Of a DNA stretch of 64,000 bases, positions 22,240 to 36,275 are shown piece by piece (positions within the stretch are counted from its first letter, which is position 1; each line of letters starts with the position of its first letter). The position numbers were made by a program, and so were the translations under genes. The notes beneath the pieces were generated by a model. It saw only the letters and a program-made list of their open reading frames with translations, was not told where the DNA came from and did no database searches. The stretch comes from Dryococelus australis (taxonomy: Eukaryota > Arthropoda > Insecta > Phasmatodea > Phasmatidae), in assembly GCA_029891345.1 (NCBI GenBank), contig CM056999.1:31864418-31928417 (forward strand), written 5' to 3'.

Positions 22240-22725
22240 TTTCGTGTTTTAAATTTCTTAAATTGTAATAATTTTTGCATGACAATTAAAAGAAGACTAA
22301 ATTTGTTTAATGCAATGATTTTTGTGTAATGGTATTCCGATTTAACGAAAACAATTGTGTTTATTCCGAATGAAAACATACTACATTGTCTAGCAAGTGT
22401 CAAATTAGTTGTAATTAACGCAATTTCGCTTTTAATATTTCTCAGATCGTAATAATGTTTGCGTGACAAGTAAAAGAAGATAAAATTTGTGTAATACAAT
22501 GATTTTTGTGGAAAAGTATACCGATTTAACGAAAACAATCGTGTTTATTCCGAATGAATACATGCGTGCTAGCAAGTGACAAACTAGTTGTAATAGTAAT
22601 TAGCTTAAGTTCGTGTTTTTTTATTTTTTAATCTTTGATGTGGTGTTTATATGTGACATTGGGACATGAATTAATTTCCATAACGTATGAGTTGTGTTGT
22701 AATATTGCGATTTAACGTAAATAAA
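22240..22725. repeat. Tandem repeat, three units of about 183 bp
   Basis: Unit 1 has 'gtaataatttttgcatgaca' near 22264 and 'ccgatttaacgaaaacaat' near 22338. Unit 2 repeats both near 22449 and 22520, about 183 bp later, including the 'gtgtttattccgaatga' and 'ctagcaagtg' blocks. A decayed third unit follows (about 22620-22725) with 'gatttaacgtaaataa'. Units 1 and 2 are clearly similar. No coding sense. Confidence 0.75.
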
Positions 22726-22729
22726 AGGT

Positions 22730-23690
22730 GCCTTTTAAAGATAACGTTGAACCCATTAAATTACTTAATGTCCTCCTTTCCATATGACAAGTTTTCATAG
22801 CAACTATAGTTAATATTTGGTTTTTGTCCAAAGAATGTACTTGGAATCGAGTCAAAATTTGTTATCCAATTAGTAGTGTAACTAAAATAAGATTATAAAA
22901 AATTGGAAAATAGCATATTTGAGAAGTACATAAATTGCTCAGTCATGCCCTGACGTTTCATTTTTGAATTAAGATTAAATTATAACCAAAAATTCCACAT
23001 AGTAACGATATGTACAAAGATTAGAGAAATTATGAAGTAAAACTTTTAAAAATATATTGGAATCATTTATTAAAAAAATGTCGAAACTACAAACTATTGT
23101 CATCCACACTAAACGGTGCCCCTTCTGAAAAAGTTTATTTACACTGAAGTAAACATATTTAATTTTCAAATACTCATACCTACAAAGCTGTATTAAAAAA
23201 AAAAAATAAAAAAAAAAAGTTTGCCTTATTTCAGTGTTCATTCACAAAGTAACGTGTTTATTTAAACTAACTTAATATGTGTTCTAATTTACGGAGCGAA
23301 GAGCCCTTGTCTAGCTGTGTGTCCCTGAAAAGTGTATCATGGGTGTGACGTTGAATTGTCACCGTCTGAATTTGTGGTAGGGGCAAGAATGCACCTTGAA
23401 TATCCCATTTGACTAGGGCCAAGAGCGATGTCCTCTGCACGTGCCCTACACTGTAAGTTTAATTGTTCATAACAATTATGCAGCTTATTCCTGTCGTTTA
23501 CTGAACACTTGTTCGTAGAAAAACCAAGACTACATAAGAAAATGTGTTCAGCTCATTGATTATTCAATCGCTTATGCATTGGAAGTTAAAAATTTCAAAA
23601 TAAAGATGGGTATTTGAAATTATATCCACTTCCTCAAAAAGGGATCAAGGGAATGCTTAGAAGTGTGAATGCTTAAGCGATCAAGGGTAA
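22730..23690. other. No gene recognised
   Basis: AT-rich DNA with A-runs near 23190-23218. No repeat structure or protein match was seen. Confidence 0.45.
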
Positions 23691-23694
23691 GTAT

Positions 23695-23850
23695 AGGTCG
23701 TTCACGGTAAAATAAGCACTTTTGAAAGCCCTGCTGAAGATCTACTTGTGTGCACCTTGTATATTCTTCCGCCTTATGTAAAATTAATATTGCCATAGGC
23801 CTCATCGCCTTGTGCGTGCGTCGGTCAAGTAAAACTGTGGTATTATTAAA
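23695..23850 (+). mobile_element. MITE-family copy, right end missing
   Basis: The left terminus AGGTCGTTCACGGTAAAATA followed by AGCACTTTTGAAAGCC matches the TIR of the 233-bp MITEs. The interior ('cttccgccttatgtaaaatt', 'cggtcaagtaaaactgt') matches the minus-strand copy at 63305-63455. No matching right terminus was found downstream. Confidence 0.6.
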
Positions 23851-24082
23851 AAAGAAAATATTTTTCAAATCCGCTCATTTTTACATTTAGGTGTATTAAA
23901 AAAACAGAAAGCGAAAGAAACAGTTTAAGTTGTCACAAATGTAACTTTTAAAATTTTCAGAGACCCGTATAAAAATTACCGATGCTACACAAAAATAAAT
24001 AATTAAGACACTCAACAGAAAATTTCGAACACAGAATATAGGCCTATATTTGGTCTTCCTAAGACAAGATTTCATGCAATGG

Positions 24083-24304
24083 AGTAGTGAGATTTGTGCA
24101 GCCCTTAACATTGTGGTCTTGAGAGCAGGTGAGAATGGAGCAGTGCCAGAATACAAGGGCAGGGGAAATAAGAAATCCCAGAGAAAACCTGCTGGTCAGC
24201 ACAGTTCCCACATGTAGAAATTCTGGAATAACCCCGCCGGGAATCGAACCTGGTTCACCTTAGGGGGGAGGTAAGTAGTCTGACCACTACACCACCATGG
24301 CCCC
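24083..24304 (-). mobile_element. tRNA-derived SINE
   Basis: On the minus strand the head GGGGCCATGGTGGTGTAGTGG is followed by B box CAGGTTCGATTCCCGG. The body continues through 'gggaactgtgctgaccagcagg', 'ttttctctgggattt' and 'gcactgctccattctcacc'. The head is closer to a consensus tRNA than other copies, but the anticodon arm (TACCTCCCCCCTAAGG) is mutated. Confidence 0.8.
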
Positions 24305-24309
24305 AGTTC

Positions 24310-27300
24310 ATGCTCTGATTCACCACAGTTGTCACTTTCCAATTCTGGATTCTCCTTATACCCTAGGCCTCGTATCCTGCTAGTGGTGTTGGACAGGATG
24401 GTTTTTCAACATACATTAAAGTAAATATCAGCATGTTGTGTACATGTACATTACAGCTGTACAGGCATTATTTTGCGTAACAAAACTATTTTTGTGTAAA
24501 AGTTTCATTTTTATTTGAGAAAGTAATACGACTCCTTAGGAACACCATTTATTTATTGACTGCAAAATCCACCACAATTTGGCACTGTTCTATAATGAAA
24601 ATTCTTAGATGTATAAACATACCTGCATATATGACAAAATGCAACTTTCATACGTGATTGGCCAAGCAAATGTTTGTTCCACAGCGATAAATAGTTTTGA
24701 TTTTGTAAACATGGACAAAATTTTAATACAATTAAATATTGCTACGTTAAAAGCTCTATGTTATACAATTACTGAATCCAAATCAGGTAAGAAGTTACCA
24801 ATTTATGAATGCATGGCAGCGTTCAGTGAGCTTGCTCATGTTCCACATATTACAGTCACGTGACACTGGCGTCAGAATATGGAGACCTCTCGTCAGCCAT
24901 TCACAAAGTCCAAAATGCCATGGTTAAATATTTTAACCTTAAATCTAATTTTTAAAACTTGAGATGTAGATTTTCGCCAAAATAATTTCTTTAGTCCTCA
25001 TAATGGGGAAGGAAGAAAGAAAAAAAAAACTATATAAACATTGCGCCAACAGGTTTATTATCTGATGCATAATTTGCATGTTATTTTCCATTAATGTCTA
25101 GAAATTGCTAGTAGGATTTACTAACCATGTGATTAATCACTAGTAAAACACATTTAAATAGTTGTATTGTAAAAATGAGTGTGAAATTTGGATCATCACT
25201 TAAGTTCAAGATTTTACAGTGTGCATGGCCAGTGGTAGACCTACGATGGGTTTGGAGAATGGTTTCCAGTAGGCATTGTGGACTGCAAATTATGCCTACC
25301 GTTTTTGATAGAAATTCACTTTTATCTACCAGAGACAGAAACAATAGACAAAAGTGTAGCAAATGAGCAGAATAGGAAGGATATTTCCCAACAATCTGAA
25401 TCTACAGCATCGAAGTAGCTTCAAAAATAATATAAAGAACAAAAATTGTGATATTGGCTTACAAATTTCTAAGTAAGAGCTGATATTCCACTATCATTTA
25501 GATCATACAGATAAGCGCTGGTCTCAGACCAACAATTTTAAACAAAATTCAGTTTCTGGGCTGACTATTCAGTTCATAAAATTGTGTTTCATCCAAATCT
25601 TGATCCACAACATACAAAAGTGGAGATTTCATAAGATATAACTTTTCAAAGTTAAATAGGCTAAGAATTTGTAAAGTTCCGATAGTCAAGACTGTTGTAG
25701 TTTGAAGACAACCAAAACTCATCATCATTAGGACCTGAACCATGTTAAATACAAGTACACTAAAAGTAGTCTTCCTTACACACCATACCTTTTTTTTTTA
25801 ATTACTAAATATTGTAATAAAGTATACCACATCAGTAAACATCAGCTGTACTGACGCTGTTTGTACCAAATAATGAAATTACTTGACTGTATTGAAGTAT
25901 TAGGTAACAGTATGTTTGTAAAACTGTCCAGGAAAGCAAGAGATTTTATTGTGTAATAATACTTTCAGCACAGTATGAAAACACTATGGTCAGTACGTTG
26001 TTACATTTTTTTAAATAAATGTTTGTTTTGTCAAGTTGATAATGACTGAACAGTAAGTATATTATGAAAGTTTGAAAAGTATGGAACTGAGCTTACAATT
26101 TGAGGACAGTATAAAATCATTATGGATACTATTCAGACAGACACAAACTCCTATCTAACGGCTAAGAAACTATTAAAAACACAACACAAAACTGTTTTCA
26201 TACCATTATCATTGAGTTTTTTCAGTAGGAATGGCAAGGGCTACTACATCCTTATACGGGTGACACAATATTCACCAGCGAGACACTATTCATGTACTTT
26301 GATATTTGTTGTTATATTCAGATTATCTCTCTGCCAGCTCTGCCAGAGTTCTGTAACCGTTTACAGTAAAATGAATTTGAGAGATTATTGTATTTTGATG
26401 TTGTGTCATTCAACTTGTGGAGACTCAGATCTAGTGCATATATTCCCGTGCCTTTTATTGATGCACGCTTGATAGAAACGTGCATGCATGCACAGGTCCT
26501 GTAACTGTATTCGCTAACGGAATGCGCTAGTCAGTGCAATGTCTCTTTGTCACGTAGAGAAAACTCAGTAATTATTTCAAAATATTTTTTTAATCATGCG
26601 TAGTTTAAAGCCTACGGGCAAATGTTAGAATCAGCATATAAGGCACAACGCATTTGAGTAGACTGCATGTTGTACAATGTGTTATAGCAATTAACAAGTG
26701 TTAATGGATGTAGCAAGTCAGTTCATATGTGGGATTATTTTCAGTGTTTGTTTTAACTGGATTGCTCCAGTCAAAGTGTGGCCTAGTTGGTCGGATCCAG
26801 CTGACCGTATGTGTTGCACACGAATTGCGTCACGGATGGTGATCTACGTTTGTTCTGATAATTTTTGTGTTCCATAGTCGTTTAAACGTTAGTAACCTGA
26901 ACTTTGTTTTTGTTTAACCTTCAGTGTTCACAGCATTCCTCCGTCGACTCACAGGCTTTATATTTTTAATTTTGTGTCAAGTGATCTTGTTTGTGCCATT
27001 CTGGCTTTTTTTTTTTCGCAGCTATGGCCACTTGCAGGTCATGTGAGCCAGAACAGTTTTCGTTCATCTGTACATATGTGTTTTATACACATATTTATTC
27101 AATAAACTATTTACTGTACTTAAAACATATTATACTCAAACAATACCGAACCATTACAAATGCAATATCACAATTGACGGAAACAAGAAGCCAATTGTGA
27201 CACTATATTTATGTTCCCCACCACAGATCAAGAAATTATCCACATTGATAGTATGACGTGGTCTCAGAAGCGGGGAGGAGGGAGGTTTGACTTACAATTC

Positions 27301-29780
27301 CAGGTTCTAGACTACAGTAGAAAGTGGATTACCGGGACATGTTTGAAAAATAAAAAGAATAGTAAAAATATGGAAGTCTCTTTTGTCACAGTGTTTCCCT
27401 TACCTATGGGGAAGACACAAGCACTTGTGTGTGCTCTTGTGATGTGTCCTTTCACGTGTTGTTCACAGTGAACACGTCTGGCAGGAGGGTGGTTATTGTT
27501 AACAGATTTATTTTTTAAATTTTTGTACAATTTCTGTTTTGTGATTTTCTTTTATAAATTATTTTATCTTCATTTTCAACATATTTCCGTAATCCAAATT
27601 TTCGGAAACCTATTTGAATTGCCTTTGGTGCCTATTAGTCGGGATAATTTACTTTCTACTGTATTTGTAGAGTTGCGGAGGTTGCCAGAGCACGAGATAC
27701 TCATCCCGGGTGTGGATCGTTCGCCCACGTGGCTCTCCTCAGTTCACCCTGCGATGAGGTGACATCGCTGCAATGACGCAATAAACCTACTAAATATTGA
27801 GTGAGACTGTTGAATGGCTATATCACACGCCAGGCACACACAAAATAAGTTAAGTTAAGACGCTGTCAGGAGGTTGCAGTGATGCAGCGGGTAGAAGATC
27901 CAAAAAGAGTTATACGACTGTAAAGCGGCCTGCAGTGAAATTAATAGAACCACTTTCCACTGAATTGATTTTAACTCACTGAATTCCCTCCAAGAAGGCA
28001 CGTACTTTATCATGGTTTACATCTGATTAGTGTCATAGATATCAGTTAGTTGCAATAACTTCTGAAGGTATAAATACAAGTCTAAAAAAAGGGTAAGGTA
28101 ATCAAACCTTGTTCCCAAAGGTTTCATCCGCTGCCCTCTGTTATATTAATTTACTTTTAATATAATATATATAAATTATCTGTATTCCAACATTCTATTG
28201 TGGATGATGCTAACTAAATTTTATTTAAAGATGAGAATCTGACAGCACTTATGAGTGTCATTAAATGAGACTATTCATAACTAGATAAATTGTTTACAGC
28301 AAATAATCTTTCTTCAAACGGGTATCAAATAGTTTTAATGGAATTCTCCACATAAAAACAATAGGGCTATAATAACTTTTTAATAAAATATATAAACTAT
28401 GATTAAAGAAAGTCATCCTATAATATTTTAGGCTTACATATTGACAGTCATCTTTATGGGAATACTGACATTGATAACATAGTCCCGAAACTAAGCGCAG
28501 CGTGTTACACTTTACATAATTTATCATATCGTCTAAAGGCATCCTCCCTTAAACAAATTAATTTTTCATATTTTCGGGCTTTTATATTGTATTGTATCAT
28601 TCAGTGGGCACCTTCTTCTCAAACTACATAAAGTTTTCAGATTTCGAAAAGAGCCATAGAAAATATTAACAAATATTTTGTGTAGGTATATGTTTGTGTT
28701 TAACATTTTCGACTAATGCTATATTTCAGAGCTCCTGCTCATTATAGGATCGCTGGACAGATTTGATAGTAGATAAATAAACTAATTAATTAATTAACTT
28801 TAGCAACAAAAATTCTGTGTATGCAGTTACAAAATTTTCCTAGGTTTACACAGTTCCCTGTTGTGAAAATTGTTAGTTTTTTTGACTGCAGGAAATTACC
28901 ATGCATTCTGGATCATATCTGTTTGTGTTCGACAATGTTTGTGATTTTCCCTGTGTTGTGGACTAACGAGTAACAATTAGCTGAAAAATAGTTTTCAGTA
29001 CAAAAAATTAACAGTTAATGTGTTGATATTTGTGAATATTAAATGAAGGCTACAAGTTAAACAGCTTCACAGGTCGTGCATCAGCTATGCATTTATGAAT
29101 TTGGTGGTGCACTCCTGGCCAGGTATTTTATAATATTTGTTATATTGCAGGTTTTTTTCTCATGTAAGGTGAAGTGTGACTCGTATGACAGCTGTTGAAT
29201 TGGCCAACGACAGAGCATATTTTCTTAGTCAGCTGTCTGTTAGAAACCTTTAATAATGTGCAGCGCAAATGTGCACATTTATTCTATTTAACCATACGTT
29301 ACTAATTAACTGTATGGCGAATCACTTGGTGTGCATACAAATATACACCACTCTGATTCCCCGAGCTATAGAGAAGAGAGCATAGAGGGGGCACATATGA
29401 AGCACGTAATGGCCCCTCCCCCCCCCCCGCCTCCCGCAATCACTTAACTGTACTCGGCAATCTAATTGGTGCAGATTTGAATGTCGTCAGTTTTCTCGAG
29501 CTTGGCTTTGGTTTTCAGGTTTTTCTTTGGCCATAACGCTCCGCTGCTATCTTCAGATAGATATACCCTACCTTTTTACATAATATTTTCTGGTACGAAA
29601 TGTTTTTCACATAGCCCAGCTGCTTGTACCAATTTCAACTCGAAATTATTTTGCGGTATCGCAGATTACCACTTCGCTCTTTAAGTGGAACATTTGGAAC
29701 AATAAAAACGCGAAAAATTTGATGGGTTCAGTATAGTGGAAATATAAAAATACAGTAGTTTTGAAACAATAAAATTAGAT
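24310..29780. other. Long stretch without recognised genes
   Basis: Several frames of 60-116 codons occur (for example 24609-24863 and 26122-26472), but none shows a conserved motif, transmembrane pattern or coding context. Short runs of T near 27009 and C near 29410 are simple sequence. I cannot exclude intronic DNA of a large gene. Confidence 0.45.
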
Positions 29781-29788
29781 CGGGACCA

Positions 29789-30375
29789 CTATGTTGCTAA
29801 TGAATTTAATAACTGTTTTGTAAATATTGCCGCTATCCTAAAAATGGCAAATAATAATACATCAGAATGAAATAGTTATGCATCACACATACTAGCAGAA
29901 GTATTACAACCCCAATACCTTAAACCAGTGTATTTTGGCTTGGGCAATGCATTATCTTCATACGGTATATTATGTTGGGGATCTGTAACTATGCTAACAA
30001 ATAATTTGTAGCTAGGAAAAGGGTCATTAGAATAACCTCTACAGTAAATAGTTATAATACAAGTTGCAGGCCTTTATTAAAAAAATTACAATTATTATTC
30101 ACATCAATCTACATTTTTGAACTTCATTTATTCACTCAAACAAAAACGAATATCTTAAAAAAAAATTTATATCCACCACTATTCCACAAGGAATATAAAT
30201 AAGTACCTATATAGTATATTTTCACCAGACAAATTTGTATAAGAGAAGTATCTATTGAGTTGATAGTAATACATTATACACAATAAGCTACCAGACTCGA
30301 TCATCTTAATAAACTTAAATAACTTTAAGAAATATATTAAATATCTTCAGCTGAGAGTCTTCTTTTGAAAAGTTG
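29789..30375 (+). pseudogene. Jockey-like non-LTR retrotransposon reverse transcriptase relic, internally deleted
   Basis: Three in-order fragments can be read. At 29789-29875: VANEFNNCFVNIAAILK, the linker just before the reverse transcriptase domain in Jockey-type ORF2 proteins. At 29936-30010: VYFGLGNALSSYGILCWGS, matching the conserved 'HS-ISYGI-FWG' region after the RT domain. At 30013-30160, in another frame: ARKRVIRITSTVNSYNTSC and then RPLLKKLQLLFTSIYIFELH. A last piece near 30280-30355 reads HNKLPDSI...FKKYIKYL, the usual C-terminal end. All catalytic RT motifs are deleted and at least one frameshift and one stop are present. It is a dead, old insertion that no single long ORF reveals. 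Confidence 0.75.
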
Positions 30376-30839
30376 TTAAACGGACGTGATGACAATGCAG
30401 TAGTATATATTTGTACTATGTACATAATTGCATTTTTTCTTTATACTACAACATATTTTTATACAATATTTATTTACATGTTCTATAATGTTGTGCTGCT
30501 AGGCACAATGTAGAATATTACTGAACAAAATTAACTTGAACTTGTCAAACCATAACCTTCATAACACTAAACAAAACAATAAACATGGTGCAAGGAAAAA
30601 ATGCTATGCAGAGGTTTTTACGAACTCGGTATACTGCGCGCAGCAAAACATTATCGTAAACGAAACCAACTTCTGACGCACCAAAATATATCACAATTCT
30701 TTATGCCGAACGGGCATATGAAAATATAAAGGTGTTATTTAATATTATTCAAATATCTCTGAAACTCCTATATACCGCAATGTTAAAAGTGGGTCAGCCT
30801 GCACTAGCGCTATTAGTTCGCAAGCAGCCGCGAGCTTCA

Positions 30840-31020
30840 CTAAGCGTGAGAGGTTAGGAGGGTGAAGCGAGGTGAATATGTGGCAGCACTGGAACGCAAG
30901 GGCAGGGCAAACGGGAGTGCCCAGAGAAAACCCGCCAACCAGCAGCATCGACCGCCACGATTCCCGCGTGCGAAGTTCCGGGAACAACCCTGCCAGGAAT
31001 CGAAAGTAGTTCACCTCAAA
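30840..31020 (-). mobile_element. tRNA-derived SINE, head truncated
   Basis: On the plus strand the copy reads 'gggtgaagcgaggtgaatatg', 'cagcactggaacgcaagggcagg', 'cccagagaaaacccgccaacc', 'cgccacgattcccgcgtgcg', then a B-box region 'gccaggaatcgaaagtagttc'. This is the reverse of the SINE body. The A box and anticodon arm are gone, so the break is at about 31020. Confidence 0.75.
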
Positions 31021-31419
31021 GCTCCTATATACTGAAACGTTTTCTGTGAAATCGTTGTTCGCGCCTAAACGCGCATCTCGGTTTTGCCAGAAAGGATATA
31101 AAACTATTGTCTATGTTCCTATATTTGTAATTTTATCATGTTAAGTGTATCAATGGAGAAAACAATTCGTGAAAGTGCTAAAATATAGCATTTTTAAAGC
31201 TCGCCTATGCAGTTTCTTTAATCGTTGAGAGAAAAGTAAGATTATAGGCAGGTGGTTTGATGTGTGGACTTTTATCGCGTGTAATAAAATCACACTGTCG
31301 CAGATGTAATTGACACGGTAAAGCGTTACGACTGAAACACTGCGCGCCTTGCGCGTAGGAGCGATGAGGCGCTAGGCGTGCGTGTTAGTGTCGCCCGTAT
31401 CGCTCCCTGACCTTGGATG

Positions 31420-31482
31420 TGTAGCTACATAGTCCCCTTAATGCGAGGCAAGTGCCCTAGCCGCTACACCACATCGGCCCCG
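31420..31482 (-). repeat. tRNA-like head fragment
   Basis: On the minus strand, GGGGCCGATGTGGTGTAGCGG then CTAGGGCACTTGCCTCGCATT. This is a good A-box region and anticodon-arm-like segment related to the SINE head, cut off at or just after the B box. It is not a complete tRNA. Confidence 0.5.
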
Positions 31483-32569
31483 CGGAACGGGAGGGAACAG
31501 CCAGCCATGTTGCAACAGTAAGCTTCACTCGCGTCACGTACTTGTGCTGCATCAGTGTTCAGTCCATCTCGAGAATCAATGTACCATCCAGTGGTGGGCG
31601 GACCACGAAATCTGTTTGCAATTTGACGCATAATGCAAGTGCGAGTCCGGCATTCACTTAAACTGACTATTAAAATTAATACGTTTACTAAGCATAACAT
31701 TTTTGTTTATTTGTACAAATGTTATAATCAAAGATAGAATATAAAATTCATAAATAAAAGTACTGAAGAGACTTATAACATGTACTCAGTGCGTGATATA
31801 CTCAACATGTGATGTTCTACACTGGCTGTTTGATAAGGGTTTGTTTTGAAGTGCTCAAAATGAAACTTCAGTTCATCGTGTACAAGTCATCGTTAAGAAA
31901 CAATTTATTTGTGAATCATAGTTTTATGTTAAATATACTTACAAGATATAATTAACTACTTATCAGCTTTATAAGTATATAAACACATACATGTAAACAT
32001 ACGTCTATGTGTGTGCACATACATACTGAAAATTCAGTAGGGGGATACATTTTCACCTTATGTTCGACTCATATAAATTGTGTTTGTACACAGATAGCAC
32101 ATGGACGCATAAAAATGTTAAATGGTAGTTACTTCACAACTACCACATTGCAGTATTTGTTGCTCGTTGTGAGGACAGTTAAGTGGGAATTGTTTGTTAC
32201 TTTATTTAGCCGACGAAAAGGAAAGAATTCCGTGATGGTGTGATGAAAGTTGTCGTTTCTTAGCTAGGCTTATATGGAAACTCGTATGCCCAGTTGGATT
32301 GTGCGTGTTTTGTGATGCAGCCGTTAGCACTCGTATTCAGTCCATGTTTCGTTTACATTTGGGGCACTTTTGAAAGGCGGCTGTTTCACTTGAGTTTTTT
32401 TTAGCTGGTACTTCCGTGAGAATCTTTTCTCGTACTACGTATTTGAAGTTAGTAGTATGGAAAAACTTCAGATAGATGGTCTTCTCCGGAATGAAGACGG
32501 TCGCTCGACGACAGGTGATCCAGAATAACAACTTGGGGCGCAGTATCGAAGAAAACCGATCTGGGTGGC

Positions 32570-32577
32570 TATAAAAG
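32570..32577 (+). promoter_or_regulatory. Possible TATA box
   Basis: TATAAAAG in the context GGTGGCTATAAAAGTG is a textbook TATA box. No ORF with recognisable product follows within 300 bp, so its role is open. Confidence 0.25.
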
Positions 32578-32738
32578 TGTAATAACCTCCCTGCTGTAGT
32601 GTGACGAAACGACTCTTTCCCCCTCGCCCCTCTTCCTCAGCAAAGAAACTCTTACGGTGCTCACGTAGCAAAGTACGTCCTTCGAAGAGGATATAAAAAA
32701 TTGCGTGAGAGACTAAGTAAAAGCCGCTGTAACTAAAA

Positions 32739-32815
32739 ACTCTCTTACATCTATACAGAATACACTGCATTTTTAATATAAAAATAAACTTTATGCATGT
32801 TAAGATGTCATGTTA
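32739..32815. repeat. 75-bp segment duplicated at 36910-36988
   Basis: From 'actctcttacatctatacag' through 'gttaagatgtcatgtta' the two places are virtually identical over about 75 bp. Sequences on either side differ. This is the end of a recently active repeat. Confidence 0.75.
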
Positions 32816-33744
32816 TAAGCAATTGTCAATTACTTTATATTTTAAAGTATTGCAGTTTTAGGAAAACAGTTCTTTTTTGATGATGAATATTTTATGAATG
32901 TTTATTACTGCATTACGAAATAAATAATGACTTTGGAATATACTAACAGAGATCAGAAACGATCAAGTCTTTCATTCATTATTACAAAAAAAATTGTGGA
33001 CTATAGAAATAAATAACCAACTTCTTCCAGAAAAATTTGCTGCAAATATGTATATATATATATTTATTTATTCACATTTAGAATGTACGTCAGAAGATTC
33101 TTATACTATTACCAAACAAATAGACTGGTCGATAAGTCACCCCACTTCCTCTAAATGTGTATCAACGTGCATCTTAATAGACAACAGACATTTGCAAAGA
33201 ACATAAATTAAAGTTGAGAGTTAAATTGCTTGAAGGAATATATGACACGTTCTAAACGTTAGTTAAATGTGAGTTCAGAATTGTTATTTGGGTCGAGAGA
33301 CCGGGAGGTTCATGCCCACATACTAGAAGTAGTATCCCTTAAGTTTCGACGAAATAGCTTCAGGGGAAATATAAAATCTTTATTAGTCTTCCGCTTATGT
33401 AGACGTAAACTAAATACAACGCTTTTATTAAGCATACAATGTATTCTCGCCAAAATTGTGGCAGAGGAAAAGTTTGAGAACACTCCAAAAATTAACAATC
33501 AAACTCTCTTTTGCATCGATAAATAAACCACCTGGAATTCACTCTGTCGGGAAAACAAGTTTATGTGTTAATGACTCCCACAGTTGTCTTAATATGAATA
33601 CGTCTAGATACAGTAATGTTAACTTCAGCGATTTTTAGTTATATTTTGTAGTTTTAATTTCTTCGCGCGTGACATTTAGAAGGCTCTTAGGAAAACTGCC
33701 CACGAACTAATACATTTCAACTTATCCGAAAATTCCACTTACAC

Positions 33745-33835
33745 CATTTTCGTAGTCGAGCTCGAATCCACGATCTTTATGTTCACACGGGGTTCCAATG
33801 AGTACTGTGATATGAGATCATGACACAAGGGAAAA
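33745..33835 (-). repeat. Weak tRNA-like element
   Basis: The minus strand has a B-box-like GTGGATTCGAGCTCG about 35 nt after an A-box-like region. Decayed, probably an old SINE. Confidence 0.3.
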
Positions 33836-33839
33836 CGTT

Positions 33840-35930
33840 TAGTTATGTAGTTATGTATCGCTCTCGTACTTTTAGTGTAGGGCAACAGCGAAACTAAACC
33901 GAAACGGTGTCACTTAAAATAACCCCGAAGAACTTCTTAGCTAAAGGAAAGTGGTTAAACGTGGCTAGTGCAATGTCAACTTGCGGATGTTTTAGGGAAG
34001 CGACAGAGAAGTCGAAAAGCATTGTGTGGCTGCAGTCCAAGTCCACTTTAGGTAACTTCAGTCGTTTGTGATTCTTGAGCGAACACATAACATCAACTCA
34101 GGAAAACTGTAGATTAATGTGCTGTCTTGACCAATGAAATGCTAACTACATTATTATCTCTTTCATCCGCCGGAACTGGGACAGTGAGTCCTGATCATTT
34201 TAAATTTGTGGTTATAAAATGGACTACAACATTGCTGCTGCCACACAAATTACACACAGTACAGGTAACAACATACCATGTATTTCCACACGAACATACT
34301 TCATACACTGAAAAACTTTTAAGTGTCGTACAGTGCTAAATTAGGTAGTAGTTATTATTTTGTTTCAGCTGGTATTCTGCACAAAACTAAAGTTAAAAAT
34401 TCATTTCCAATATGCGTGCATCGCCACGCTGTCAAATAACACATATGTAAAGCAAAATCCGCCATGGGTTTGCCTCGAAATGTTATGTTTATGATGGCCA
34501 CTGTGTGTTGAATACGATGACAAACTCAAATTTCATTAAATACGCACAGATAAGTTCAGAAAGTAATAGAAACTGCTTTCATGAAGATACTGCTTCTGTT
34601 GCGGTGCCTGCTCTAAAAGCACAAAACTGGTGAATAAATCTATCCACTTGTACACACAGTATTTGGCGTATATTTAAAATAATACTTTTACCCTCATTTA
34701 TATAGACAAAAAAATAGTGCGCGTGTTTGATAGAGTGCTTACAATATACAAAATACACTTTCATCAACTACATCCATGCATTAAAATTATTTCATTTAAA
34801 TTTGTTTCTAATCTATATATTTCAACACCATGTACTCAAAATATCAAACTCAAACGTACATTATTTATTTTTCGTCCCTTGTATGTTTGGTAGGTAATAT
34901 TCCAGTCTGTGCAAATACTGCGTACGAAGCAACCTAACATTAACTCACCATGTTCTTTTGCTGTAACAACTTCCATGTAGTATAACTTAATTACCCGACA
35001 ATTGCTTTTATCGTACCTAGAGTACCGTTGTTTAAACAAATTTTGTTGTTAATTATACATCGCTGGTCATGGAAATGTGTAATGTGTCATCGTTTTTAAT
35101 AGAGTCAAGACCACATATAGTACCAATTGCGCAGTACAGATGGTCAAAATGTTGTCACAAAAACAAAAGCTTAGGATCGACTTATTTACACTAATTTTGT
35201 ATTTTTCACCCACATGTGAAATTGTCATGGACCGTTTCGTGTTATTCATGCGTCTTCTAAATAAATTCGCGGAAGTTAAAAGAAAGCACATGTGTTGATA
35301 TTAAACTATGCAATTTCACACTATTATGTGTGCAAAACTTGGAAAACTTACTTCCGCTGCCAGACATTTAAATATTACAACGAGATTACCTCACCTCTTG
35401 GAACCATATTTATTGAAAGTGTTACTGAATATGTTATTGCTGTGGAACGCTTGTATTACAGATACTTATAACGTTATCAAGACATTTATACCCGACCACA
35501 CATCACCTTTACGAGATGAAATATACCTTAAGTAACGACGCTATTATGTTGGCATAATACTGTATTATACAAATACTATTGCACATATATTCAACACCGC
35601 CTACATATGGATAAAGATACATAGGAGACATGACCTGCCAATATTTTTTTTTCGTTAATGATTGATACATTTGCATTATAAAAATATTTTACACCAAAAA
35701 TACTTCTCTGATCATACAAATTTGCTAAATTGCAAAGGAAAACACCTAAGCATTTTGTCCACCATCACCTAAACAATTTTATACTATTCTGGTAGTGGGG
35801 GACGATTGTTGATAGAACTGCCAAGTATAACATGGAGATCACAGGATCCCCTGACATTTAGCTAATTTATTTGAAATTCTCTTACAGTTTTCATATTCCC
35901 CGACGTTTCGCTGTTGTTCAGGTTTCCCAG
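33840..35930. other. No gene recognised
   Basis: Frames of 60-75 codons occur on both strands without motifs. Nothing else identified. Confidence 0.45.
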
Positions 35931-35984
35931 ATGAGTTGCAACGATGTATTATTATGCGTAGCGATGTTTTCTAAGGTGTGCTGG

Positions 35985-36275
35985 CTTAATCGTGAGCAGC
36001 GTTTGTAGGAAACAAGGGAGGGCGGCGATGCTCGTGCGCGCACCGCGGAGCATGGTGCCGGCTGGAGCTCTACACCGCAGTCATCTGTCACTCTCCGATA
36101 AGCGAATAGCGATGCGCAGATTGCTATCAGCATTTTGTTGCACGGCTGTGCCGGGAGATTCATGTGCCGGGGCAAATGGCACGCACTCGCACACGCATCC
36201 TGATTGAAACAGCGCAGGGCAATGGAGGAGGGCGAGTTCCCTTCCACCGCGTCGCTTCTGGCTCGTTCGCCGCCC
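35985..36275. other. CpG-rich island
   Basis: CpG-dense patch (GGGCGGCGATGCTCGTGCGCG, CACCGCGGAGC, CCACCGCGTCGC) with frames open on both strands, none recognisable. It ends about 90 bp before a MITE copy, as does the island at 17020-17340. Confidence 0.35.
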
